Below, piece by piece: positions 1 to 5,045 of a stretch of 6,845 nt of DNA (positions are counted from its first letter, which is position 1; each line of letters starts with the position of its first letter). The DNA is from Desulfoprunum sp. GTDB taxonomy: Bacteria > Desulfobacterota > Desulfobulbia > Desulfobulbales > Desulfocapsaceae. A program made the position numbers and the translations under genes. The notes under the pieces were generated by a model. It saw only the letters and a program-made list of their open reading frames with translations. It was not told the origin of the DNA and ran no database searches. The DNA lies in contig JAUYSF010000402.1 of the NCBI GenBank assembly GCA_030696435.1, forward strand, positions 1 to 6,845, given 5' to 3'.

Positions 1-42
1 TTCACTTCGTCGTATTTCCAACTTCTTTAAGGAGGGATAACC

Positions 43-273
43 ATGGCAACAAGTGTCTACAAGATCATCGAACTCGTTGGAACCAGCGAAAAATCCTGGG
101 AAGATGCCGCTCGCAACGCGGTCGAGACGGCCAGCAAATCACTCAAGGATCTCCGGATCGCCGAAGTCGGCAAGCTTGACATGCAGATCAGCAAGGGCAA
201 GATCTGCACCTACAGGGCACGAGTCATGGTGTCTTTCAAATACAAGACCAAGGATAAAGATAAGGATAAATAA
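43..273 (+). CDS. Dodecin family protein (calcium-dodecin-like)
   Basis: This 76-residue protein matches the dodecin family along its length. Dodecins are small beta-alpha-beta-beta subunits that assemble into hollow dodecamers storing flavin or related ligands in the cytoplasm. The hallmarks are the first strand VYKIIELVGTS (residues 5-15), the helix starting at SWEDA (18-22) and running to about residue 36, and the C-terminal strands around 42-67. The start is clear: a near-perfect ribosome binding site, aaggagg at 29-35, lies 7 nt upstream. At the position where flavin-binding bacterial dodecins carry the flavin-stacking tryptophan (LDWFEV type), this protein reads LRIAEV (37-42), so that residue is absent. 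In this it resembles the mycobacterial calcium dodecin SecE2/Rv0379, from memory of that sequence. Flavin binding should therefore not be assumed. The last seven residues are a Lys/Asp alternation. A terminator follows, so the gene ends its transcription unit. The family call is secure; the ligand is not. Confidence 0.93.
   Translation: MATSVYKIIELVGTSEKSWEDAARNAVETASKSLKDLRIAEVGKLDMQISKGKICTYRARVMVSFKYKTKDKDKDK
253..270 (+). repeat. Hexanucleotide repeat encoding a KD tail
   Basis: Three tandem copies of gataa(a/g) at the 3' end of the dodecin gene, directly before the TAA stop, encode the alternating Asp-Lys tail. The tail lies beyond the conserved fold, so it is probably a disordered charged extension. 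Short repeats like this can change copy number by slippage. Confidence 0.7.
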
Positions 274-321
274 TCCTGCCAACTCTATCCCTTTTGTGAT
301 ATCCGCATTCTCTGCGAAAAT

Positions 322-358
322 GAAGGCCGGTCCGTTTTTGGACTGGCCTTCTCTTTTT
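322..358 (+). terminator. Rho-independent terminator after dodecin gene
   Basis: Two 12-nt arms (322-333 and 340-351) pair with a single G-U wobble around a 6-nt loop, gttttt. They are followed by a T-rich run, tcttttt, at 352-358. The position, 49 nt after the dodecin stop and ahead of the next gene, fits termination of the dodecin transcript. The acylphosphatase gene would then need its own promoter. Confidence 0.88.
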
Positions 359-376
359 CAGATGGTATCCTATCTG

Positions 377-404
377 TGTTTTCCACAGTTTGAACGATCA
401 TAAT
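377..404 (+). promoter_or_regulatory. Possible promoter for acylphosphatase-ABC unit
   Basis: A good -10-like hexamer, CATAAT, lies at 399-404, 26 nt before the acylphosphatase start. The -35 side is poor; TGTTTT at 377-382, with a 16-nt spacer, is the best candidate. The site lies just after the dodecin terminator, where a promoter is expected. A short 5-bp hairpin (374-378 with 384-388) overlaps it. This is a weak, position-supported call. Confidence 0.3.
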
Positions 405-430
405 TCTCTACCCGAGAGGGAAAGCAGTCC

Positions 431-703
431 ATGAAAACAATGCAGGTACGGGTTGAAGGCAGGGTTCAGGGTGTCTATTTCCGTGACTATACCAGGCGGC
501 AAGCCTTGCTGGAAGGCGTCGACGGCTGGGTGCGCAACTGCCCGGACGGCAGTGTCGAAGCGGTTATCAGCGGTCCGGAAAATGCGGTTGACGCCATGCT
601 CGACTGGCTGCAGGTGGGTTCACCGCATGCCCGAGTCCTGGCGGTACACGTCAAGGAAATCACCCCGCCCCAAACATTCCCCAATTTTCAGATCAGGTAC
701 TGA
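431..703 (+). CDS. acyP: Acylphosphatase
   Basis: This 90-residue protein has the normal length for acylphosphatase, a cytoplasmic enzyme that hydrolyses acyl phosphates such as carbamoyl phosphate and 1,3-bisphosphoglycerate. The signature loop GRVQGVYFRDYTRR (residues 10-23) contains the phosphate-binding arginine R18. WVRNCPDGSVEA (33-44) contains the catalytic asparagine N36. The 18-residue spacing matches the Arg23/Asn41 pair of the human enzyme. The chosen ATG has a modest ribosome binding site, gagaggg at 414-420, with a 10-nt spacer. A second in-frame ATG at residue 4 is possible. The stop is 6 nt before the double-ABC ATPase gene, so the two are probably co-transcribed and may be translationally coupled. 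No functional link between them is known to me. Confidence 0.95.
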   Translation: MKTMQVRVEGRVQGVYFRDYTRRQALLEGVDGWVRNCPDGSVEAVISGPENAVDAMLDWLQVGSPHARVLAVHVKEITPPQTFPNFQIRY

Positions 704-709
704 TTCCCC

Positions 710-2314
710 ATGCTCCTGCACATTGACAAGCTCAGTACCTCGATCACCGTTGAGTCTGAATCCGGCCTCAGCCGGAAACAGATCCTCCATGACGTCACCC
801 TCTCCTCGGACAGAGGCGCGACCACCGCCCTGGTCGGCGAATCCGGCTCGGGCAAATCGGTCACCGCCCTCTCCATCCTGCGCCTTCTCGAAGAGAGCAA
901 TCAGGTGACCAACAGTGGCTCCATCGTCTTTGACGGCCAAGAGATACTGGGGATGGATCGCGAAGAGATCAGGGCCATCCGCGGCAACCGGATCGCGATG
1001 ATCTTCCAGGAGCCGATGACCTCGCTCAATCCGGTCTACCCGGTCGGCAACCAAATGCTCGAACCCCTGATGCTGCACCAGAAGATGAGCAAAAAAGAAG
1101 CGGAACGGGAGGCCATCCGCCTGCTCGACCGCACCGGCATAGAGGAACCTGAGGCCCGGATGCGGGTCTATCCGCACCAGCTTTCAGGTGGCCAGCGCCA
1201 GCGTATCATGATCGCCATGGCCCTGGCCTGCCGCCCGGCCCTGCTCATCGCCGACGAGCCGACCACTGCCCTTGATGTCACGATCCAGGCCCAGATCCTT
1301 GAGCTGATCCAGGATCTCCAACAGGAATTCGGCATGGGCCTGCTGCTGATCACCCACGACCTGGCCATGGTCCGCAAGGTCGCAGGCAACATCTACATTA
1401 TGAAGGATGGCAGGATTGTCGAGCACGGCCCGACCGAGCAAATCTTTAACCGACCGACCGACGACTACACCCGCCATCTCATGGCCGCCGTTCCCGAGGC
1501 CGCTCCGGCGAGAAAAAATGAAGGCCCGGTGATTCTGGAAACCAGAGGCCTGAGCTGCCACTTTCAGCTCCCTGCCGGCTGGGAGACTCCTTTTAAGCGC
1601 CGGATTAAGACGATCAAGGCCGTTGACGATGTCAGCCTGCAGTTACGCGAAGGCACGACCTGCGGCATTGTCGGCGAATCCGGCTCCGGCAAGACGACAC
1701 TCGGCCTGGCGATCCTGAAACTGGTGCGCAGCCAGGGGCCAATCCTCTTTGACAATCAAGACCTGCAGTCCCTCTCCAACCGGCAGATGCGCCCCCTGCG
1801 CCGGACAATCCAAATCGTCTTCCAGGATCCCTTCTCGTCTCTTTCGCCCCGGCTGACGGTGCAGGAAATTATTGAAGAAGGGCTCAAGGTCCATAACCTC
1901 GGCGGCAGTCGGGAGGAGCGCTTCGAGCTGGTCGCCTCGGTCCTGCGGGAAGTCGATCTCGATCAGGAGATGGCCCATCGCTACCCCCACGAATTCTCTG
2001 GTGGGCAACGCCAGCGCATCGCCATCGCCAGGGCTATCGTCCTCAAACCCCGGCTGCTCATCCTCGACGAACCGACCTCAGCCCTCGATATGACCATCCA
2101 GGCCCAGATCATTGCCCTGCTGCGCGACCTGCAGGAGAAATACCGGATGACCTATCTCTTTATCTCTCATGATCTGCGGGTGGTACGGGCCCTCTCCGAT
2201 TACGTGGCGGTCATGCAGCACGGCCGCATCATCGAAGCGGGCCCAGCCGGGGAAGTCTTCACGGCCCCCACGCAGGCCTACACCCAGACCCTGTTCAGGG
2301 CAGCGCTGCAGTAA
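710..2314 (+). CDS. yejF: Double ABC-type peptide transporter ATPase (YejF/DppDF-like)
   Basis: The 534-residue protein contains two complete ATP-binding cassettes in tandem. This is the layout of YejF and similar fused DppD-DppF ATPases, which power uptake of oligopeptides, microcin C-type compounds, or related substrates at the inner membrane. Cassette 1 has Walker A GESGSGKS (43-50), signature LSGGQRQR (158-165), Walker B LLIADEP (178-184) and the H-loop His216. Cassette 2 has GESGSGKT (322-329), FSGGQRQR (429-436), LLILDEP (449-455) and His487. All catalytic residues are present in both halves, so two functional ATP sites are predicted. E. coli YejF is of about the same length. There is no clear ribosome binding site, and the gap to acylphosphatase is only 6 nt, which suggests coupling. 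No periplasmic binding protein or permease genes lie nearby, so partners must be encoded elsewhere. The gene end overlaps the minus-strand ThiC-like gene by 20 nt. The fold is certain; substrate and symbol are by similarity. Confidence 0.95.
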   Translation: MLLHIDKLSTSITVESESGLSRKQILHDVTLSSDRGATTALVGESGSGKSVTALSILRLLEESNQVTNSGSIVFDGQEILGMDREEIRAIRGNRIAMIFQEPMTSLNPVYPVGNQMLEPLMLHQKMSKKEAEREAIRLLDRTGIEEPEARMRVYPHQLSGGQRQRIMIAMALACRPALLIADEPTTALDVTIQAQILELIQDLQQEFGMGLLLITHDLAMVRKVAGNIYIMKDGRIVEHGPTEQIFNRPTDDYTRHLMAAVPEAAPARKNEGPVILETRGLSCHFQLPAGWETPFKRRIKTIKAVDDVSLQLREGTTCGIVGESGSGKTTLGLAILKLVRSQGPILFDNQDLQSLSNRQMRPLRRTIQIVFQDPFSSLSPRLTVQEIIEEGLKVHNLGGSREERFELVASVLREVDLDQEMAHRYPHEFSGGQRQRIAIARAIVLKPRLLILDEPTSALDMTIQAQIIALLRDLQEKYRMTYLFISHDLRVVRALSDYVAVMQHGRIIEAGPAGEVFTAPTQAYTQTLFRAALQ

Positions 2315-3644
2315 GCGAACCGACCTCTTCTTTTTTCGGCCTGATCTTGTCACCGGCGATATCATCCTTGAACAGGGCATAGCCCCGCTCCATCGCACAG
2401 AAATCGCCGCACATGGTACAGGTGCCCTCATTCTCAGGCGTCCTGCTCTTCCTGATCTCGCGGGCCTTATCCGGGAACATCAGCAGACTGAAGTGCTCCT
2501 GCCAATCGCTGTCACGCCGAGCCAGGGCCACCCGTTTTTCATGGTCGCGACGGTCCGGATACTTGGCGATATCGCCGATGCGGACGGCCAGCCTGGTGGC
2601 CCGCACCCCCTCCCGCACATCATCTTCGTTGGGCAGGGCCAGGTGCTCGGCCGGGGTGATATAGCAGATCAAATCAGCCCCATGCCGGGTCGCATTGGCA
2701 GCCCCAATCGCCGCCGTGATATGGTCGTAACCGGCCCCCGAATCGGCCGGCAGCGGCCCCAGGACATAGTAGGGCGCGCCGCCGCTCATTCGTTTTTCCA
2801 GCATAATATTGCCCTCGATCTCATCAAGCGGCACATGGCCCGGTCCTTCCACCATCATCTGGCAGCCCATCTTCCGACCGAGTTCGGCCAGTTCGCAATT
2901 GATGATCATCTCGGCCATCTGGGCCCGGTCATGGCTGTCGTGGATGGCCCCGGCCCGGATGCCATTGCCCAGGGAGAGGACTGAATCGTACTTCTTCATC
3001 AACTCGCAGACCCGGTCAAACTGCTCGTAGAGCGGATTTTCCCGGTTATGATATTCCATCCACGAGACCATGAAGGTGCCACCCTTGGAGACCAGACCGC
3101 CGTAACGAAAGCCCTGTTTTTTCAGACGCTCAATGGAAAAGCGGTTGATGCCGCAATGGATGGCCATAAAGGAGATGCCGTCGGCCAACTGGCGTTCGAT
3201 GATCTCAAAAAGGTATTCGCTGTCGAGCTTATTGGGATTATGGTATTTTTTTGCTGCTTCGGCGAAGGCCTGATAGAGCGGCACGGTGCCTACCGGCAGG
3301 GTGCAGGCCCCTAGGACCTCGCGCCGTACTCGGTCGAGATCGCCGCCGGTGGACAGCTCCATCAGCGTATCCGCGCCCTCTTCCTGGGCGGCTCTGGCCT
3401 TGCGCAGTTCGAGTTTGATACAGGAGATATCCGACGAGGTGCCGATAGAGGCGTTGACCTTGGTGCGCAGACCTTTACCGATGCCGACCACCTGCTGTTT
3501 TCGTCCGGGATTGCAGGGAATGACGATATGGCCCTCGGCCACCCGCTGCCGGATGGTTTCCGGCGGGATACCTTCTGCATCCGCCACCTGCTGCATCTGG
3601 GGGGTGAGCGTTCCTGAGCGGGCCAATTCGATCTGGGTTTTCAT
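2295..3644 (-). CDS. bzaF: ThiC-family radical SAM enzyme, probable 5-hydroxybenzimidazole synthase BzaF
   Basis: This 449-residue protein belongs to the ThiC superfamily of radical SAM enzymes acting on aminoimidazole ribotide. ThiC makes the thiamin pyrimidine; its paralogue BzaF makes 5-hydroxybenzimidazole, a precursor of the B12 lower ligand, without oxygen. Family motifs include ELSTGG (96-101), EGPGHVP with His270 and GYDHI with His308 as metal ligands, YITPAEHLALP, and the C-terminal cluster cysteines C409, C412 and C416. Three things favour BzaF. The leader carries a cobalamin riboswitch, not a TPP one. The ThiC motif SLGDGLRPG reads SLGNGIRAG (224-232). The ThiC segment TDIAPGYDH reads ADSGAGYDH (300-308). 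The cysteine spacing is CX2CX3C, one residue shorter than in E. coli ThiC. The ATG has a strong site, gaaggag (3650-3656), at a 5-nt spacing. Automated pipelines would probably name it phosphomethylpyrimidine synthase. The superfamily is certain; BzaF rather than ThiC is an inference at roughly 75-80 percent. Confidence 0.9.
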   Translation of the reverse strand: MKTQIELARSGTLTPQMQQVADAEGIPPETIRQRVAEGHIVIPCNPGRKQQVVGIGKGLRTKVNASIGTSSDISCIKLELRKARAAQEEGADTLMELSTGGDLDRVRREVLGACTLPVGTVPLYQAFAEAAKKYHNPNKLDSEYLFEIIERQLADGISFMAIHCGINRFSIERLKKQGFRYGGLVSKGGTFMVSWMEYHNRENPLYEQFDRVCELMKKYDSVLSLGNGIRAGAIHDSHDRAQMAEMIINCELAELGRKMGCQMMVEGPGHVPLDEIEGNIMLEKRMSGGAPYYVLGPLPADSGAGYDHITAAIGAANATRHGADLICYITPAEHLALPNEDDVREGVRATRLAVRIGDIAKYPDRRDHEKRVALARRDSDWQEHFSLLMFPDKAREIRKSRTPENEGTCTMCGDFCAMERGYALFKDDIAGDKIRPKKEEVGSLTAALP

Positions 3645-3679
3645 ACGTGCTCCTTCAAAGGGATAAGAGTCCGGTGGGC

Positions 3680-3720
3680 AAAAAAAAGTCCGTGCAGCAT
3701 CACACGACGCGGCACGGACT
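3680..3720 (-). terminator. Riboswitch-controlled intrinsic terminator
   Basis: On the minus strand, perfect 9-nt arms, agtccgtgc and gcacggact (plus positions 3712-3720 and 3687-3695), enclose a 16-nt loop. They run straight into a tract of eight Ts (3680-3687, the first being the last stem base). This rho-independent terminator lies about 28 nt after the cobalamin riboswitch and about 35 nt before the ThiC-like start codon. That is the classic expression platform of a transcription-terminating OFF switch. Confidence 0.9.
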
Positions 3721-3747
3721 CTTTACGGACGAAAAGTCGTTCATCTC

Positions 3748-3940
3748 CCAGGCAGGTCTTCTGACTCACGGCTCATCCTCGGACTGCGCCTTCCCAGGGT
3801 GTTCTTCTTAGTACGAAAAACACCTCAGTGGCATCATGCAGCCCTCGTCCCCGCTTACAGCGCTGGCCCAACGTTACGGATTTGCACCGTATTCCCTTTT
3901 CACCCCCTGTACGAAACAGGGCGGCACCTGGAAGGGTATA
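3748..3940 (-). ncRNA. Cobalamin riboswitch (B12 element)
   Basis: Read on the minus strand, the leader shows the ordered conserved blocks of the cobalamin riboswitch aptamer. These are GGTGCC (plus 3923-3928), GGGAATACGGTGCAAATCCG (about 3877-3896), the GCTGTAAGCGGGG region (about 3850-3862), GCCACTG (3826-3832), GGGAAGGCGCAGTCCG (about 3780-3795), and the B12 box GAGTCAGAAGACCTGCC (3751-3767). Together these are diagnostic. The aptamer binds adenosylcobalamin or a related cobamide and controls the downstream gene in cis. With the terminator at 3680-3720, B12 binding should stop transcription before the ThiC-like gene. The outer boundaries are approximate because P1 is not fully delimited by eye. 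Confidence 0.96.
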
Positions 3941-3954
3941 AGCAAACATGAATG

Positions 3955-3983
3955 AATTTACCCAAAGTCACGGGGAAAGTAAA
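3955..3983 (-). promoter_or_regulatory. Candidate promoter for riboswitch-bzaF transcript
   Basis: On the minus strand a -35-like TTTACT (plus 3978-3983) and a -10-like TAAATT (plus 3955-3960) are separated by 17 nt, each matching 4 of 6 consensus bases. This would start RNA near 3948, just before the riboswitch. An alternative is TTGCCA (plus 3998-4003) with TACTTT (plus 3976-3981) at 16 nt, starting near 3969. The location supports a promoter here, but the exact pair is unresolved. Confidence 0.4.
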
Positions 3984-4032
3984 GCTCCTGAATCGCCTGG
4001 CAATCTTCACAGAGAGTGACGGATGAATTTAT

Positions 4033-4061
4033 TTGCAAGGCACCATATACTCAAGTACCAT
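4033..4061 (+). promoter_or_regulatory. Possible promoter for exported-protein gene
   Basis: The stretch between the divergent riboswitch promoter and the gene at 4141 contains TTGCAA (4033-4038), followed after 17 nt by TACCAT (4056-4061). A better isolated -10-like hexamer, TATACT, lies at 4046-4051 but lacks a good -35 partner. A divergent promoter is expected here because the neighbouring gene runs the other way. Sequence support is weak. Confidence 0.3.
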
Positions 4062-4140
4062 TCATTGAACCCCGAGGGAAGCCGCGGGAAGAAGGTCACG
4101 TAACCAGTCATATCTTTTCCTGGATGGAGGATACACCCGC

Positions 4141-4608
4141 ATGATCAAAGGATTCCAGTTCGTCTTCGCCCTGTACTGTCTCCTGGTGATAATGGCCGTG
4201 CACAGCGTTGCCGCCCCCCTGCCGCCATTTGCCCCTGTCGATATAACGGGAAAAATCCAGGAAGTCAGCTGGGTTGCAGAACAGCAGAGCAAGGGAATAC
4301 CAGGGATGTCGGGCTCGGCCGGAAATGACCGGACCCTCCCCGCCCATTTCCTTCTCAAACTGACCGACTACACCGGGGTCAATGCCGAAACCGCCAGACA
4401 GATGACCAGTTATATTGATGGGCACGCCCTCGGTGAAGAGTCGGAAAAAACGCTGCCAGCCTTTATCATGCTGCAGATCAACCATGAGGATCGAAACCTC
4501 CTGAAAAAAGGGATGACTATCCGGCTGGACGGTTATACGGTCAAAGGCGACGAGGGCGGCACCTGGACCTCATATGCAAGACTGGAAGTCCTTCAACACG
4601 AGGATTAG
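4141..4608 (+). CDS. Exported protein of unknown function
   Basis: I do not recognise this 155-residue protein. It begins with a convincing Sec signal peptide: Lys3, a hydrophobic core at about residues 5-20, and a likely cut after SVA at residue 24. The mature form is about 131 residues and periplasmic. There is no lipobox; the lone Cys13 sits inside the hydrophobic core. The mature part contains ITGKIQEVSWV (35-45) near its start and MTIRLDGYTVKG, then a YARLEVL strand, near its end. This pattern of strands resembles a small beta-barrel such as an OB-like fold, but that is only an impression. The ATG has a ribosome binding site, tggagg, at 4125-4130 with a 10-nt spacer. Base and codon use is GC-rich, like the upstream genes and unlike the region after 4890. 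It is divergent from the riboswitch gene, with no visible functional link. Confidence 0.8.
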   Translation: MIKGFQFVFALYCLLVIMAVHSVAAPLPPFAPVDITGKIQEVSWVAEQQSKGIPGMSGSAGNDRTLPAHFLLKLTDYTGVNAETARQMTSYIDGHALGEESEKTLPAFIMLQINHEDRNLLKKGMTIRLDGYTVKGDEGGTWTSYARLEVLQHED

Positions 4609-4652
4609 ACTTTCCGAAGAGGACTCTTTGACCAACCATTCCTCCCGCAACC

Positions 4653-4889
4653 GTGCTTATCATCTTTGGTGCGGTGGTCATGGTCAGTTTCCTGCCGCTG
4701 CTGCCAACCGCTTTTACGGCATCCGTGTTCCTGACGCCTTCGCCTCTGAGCTTAACTGGTACGCCATCAACAGCTTCGGAGCCAAGCGCTTACACAACCA
4801 TATCAGGAAGAAGGGTAACCTACGAGGTATGCTTTCTAACACAAGCTTGCCAAGGAAAAGCTATATCTGCTGAAATGCAGCTTGAATAA
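4653..4889 (+). CDS. Doubtful short ORF, possible remnant of a membrane protein
   Basis: This frame, opening at a GTG, would give 78 residues: a hydrophobic N-terminal segment (about residues 2-26), a Ser/Thr/Pro-rich stretch, then RRVTYEVCFLTQACQGKAIS. The hydrophobic start followed by a YEV-type strand faintly recalls DUF3592-type membrane proteins, but I cannot assign it. There is no ribosome binding site before the GTG; an ATG at 4680 is an alternative start. The ORF ends exactly where base composition drops, so it may be the 5' part of a host gene cut short by insertion of the AT-rich segment. It could equally be a chance frame. An overlapping frame, 4574-4873, looks even less protein-like. 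Confidence 0.3.
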   Translation: MLIIFGAVVMVSFLPLLPTAFTASVFLTPSPLSLTGTPSTASEPSAYTTISGRRVTYEVCFLTQACQGKAISAEMQLE

Positions 4890-4890
4890 A

Positions 4891-4918
4891 AATTTTCAGG
4901 CGATGCCTTGATAAAATT
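4891..4918 (+). other. Imperfect inverted repeat at composition boundary
   Basis: Arms aattttcaggc (4891-4901) and gccttgataaaatt (4905-4918) pair around a gat loop, with bulged bases in the right arm. It sits between the last GC-rich ORF and the AT-rich segment. It could be a weak terminator, although no clean U tract follows, or part of a junction or attachment site. It overlaps a candidate -35 element for the next gene. Confidence 0.3.
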
Positions 4919-4936
4919 ATATTGTAGCGATTAAAT
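4908..4936 (+). promoter_or_regulatory. Candidate promoter for GTPase gene
   Basis: TTGATA (4908-4913, 5 of 6 consensus bases) and TTAAAT (4931-4936, 4 of 6) are separated by 17 nt. This leaves a leader of about 100 nt before the GTPase start. Further downstream a 7-bp inverted repeat, ctatttc and gaaatag (4956-4962 and 4989-4995), lies in that leader and could be an operator or a small hairpin. AT-rich DNA produces such matches by chance, so confidence is modest. Confidence 0.35.
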
Positions 4937-5045
4937 GATATATGATGTTTTCCACCTATTTCTTCCAAGTAACTTCAAGCTAAGTGGTGAAATAGTAGTT
5001 CATTTTTTTCTACAACAAAAGAGGATTAAAATTGGGAGTTTATGC

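Noticed and set aside
620..1177. Minus-strand ORF across the acylphosphatase and ABC genes
   Set aside because: It lies antisense to two clearly conserved proteins; open antisense frames are common in GC-rich coding DNA.
2315..2345. Intrinsic terminator after the ABC ATPase
   Set aside because: The T run at 2330-2335 is not preceded by a stable hairpin; the ccga and tcgg segments make only a 4-bp stem enclosing the Ts.
2169..2984. Long plus-strand ORF opposite the ThiC-like gene
   Set aside because: It is the antisense shadow of a strongly conserved minus-strand gene in GC-rich DNA and has no recognisable motifs.
3645..3960. TPP riboswitch expected in front of a thiC gene
   Set aside because: The leader contains the ordered cobalamin aptamer blocks, including the B12 box and GCCACTG. 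No thi-box blocks are seen.
4062..4485. Two minus-strand ORFs opposite the exported-protein gene
   Set aside because: The plus-strand frame has a signal peptide and ribosome binding site; the minus frames have neither and show no family motifs.
4574..4873. 99-residue plus-strand ORF overlapping the exported-protein gene end
   Set aside because: Its composition is not protein-like, it lacks a ribosome binding site, and it conflicts with the equally weak 4653-4889 frame.
4890..5045. tRNA, att site or IS terminal repeat at the composition boundary
   Set aside because: No tRNA-like fold, no direct repeat with a second copy in the window, and no transposase or integrase fragment were found.
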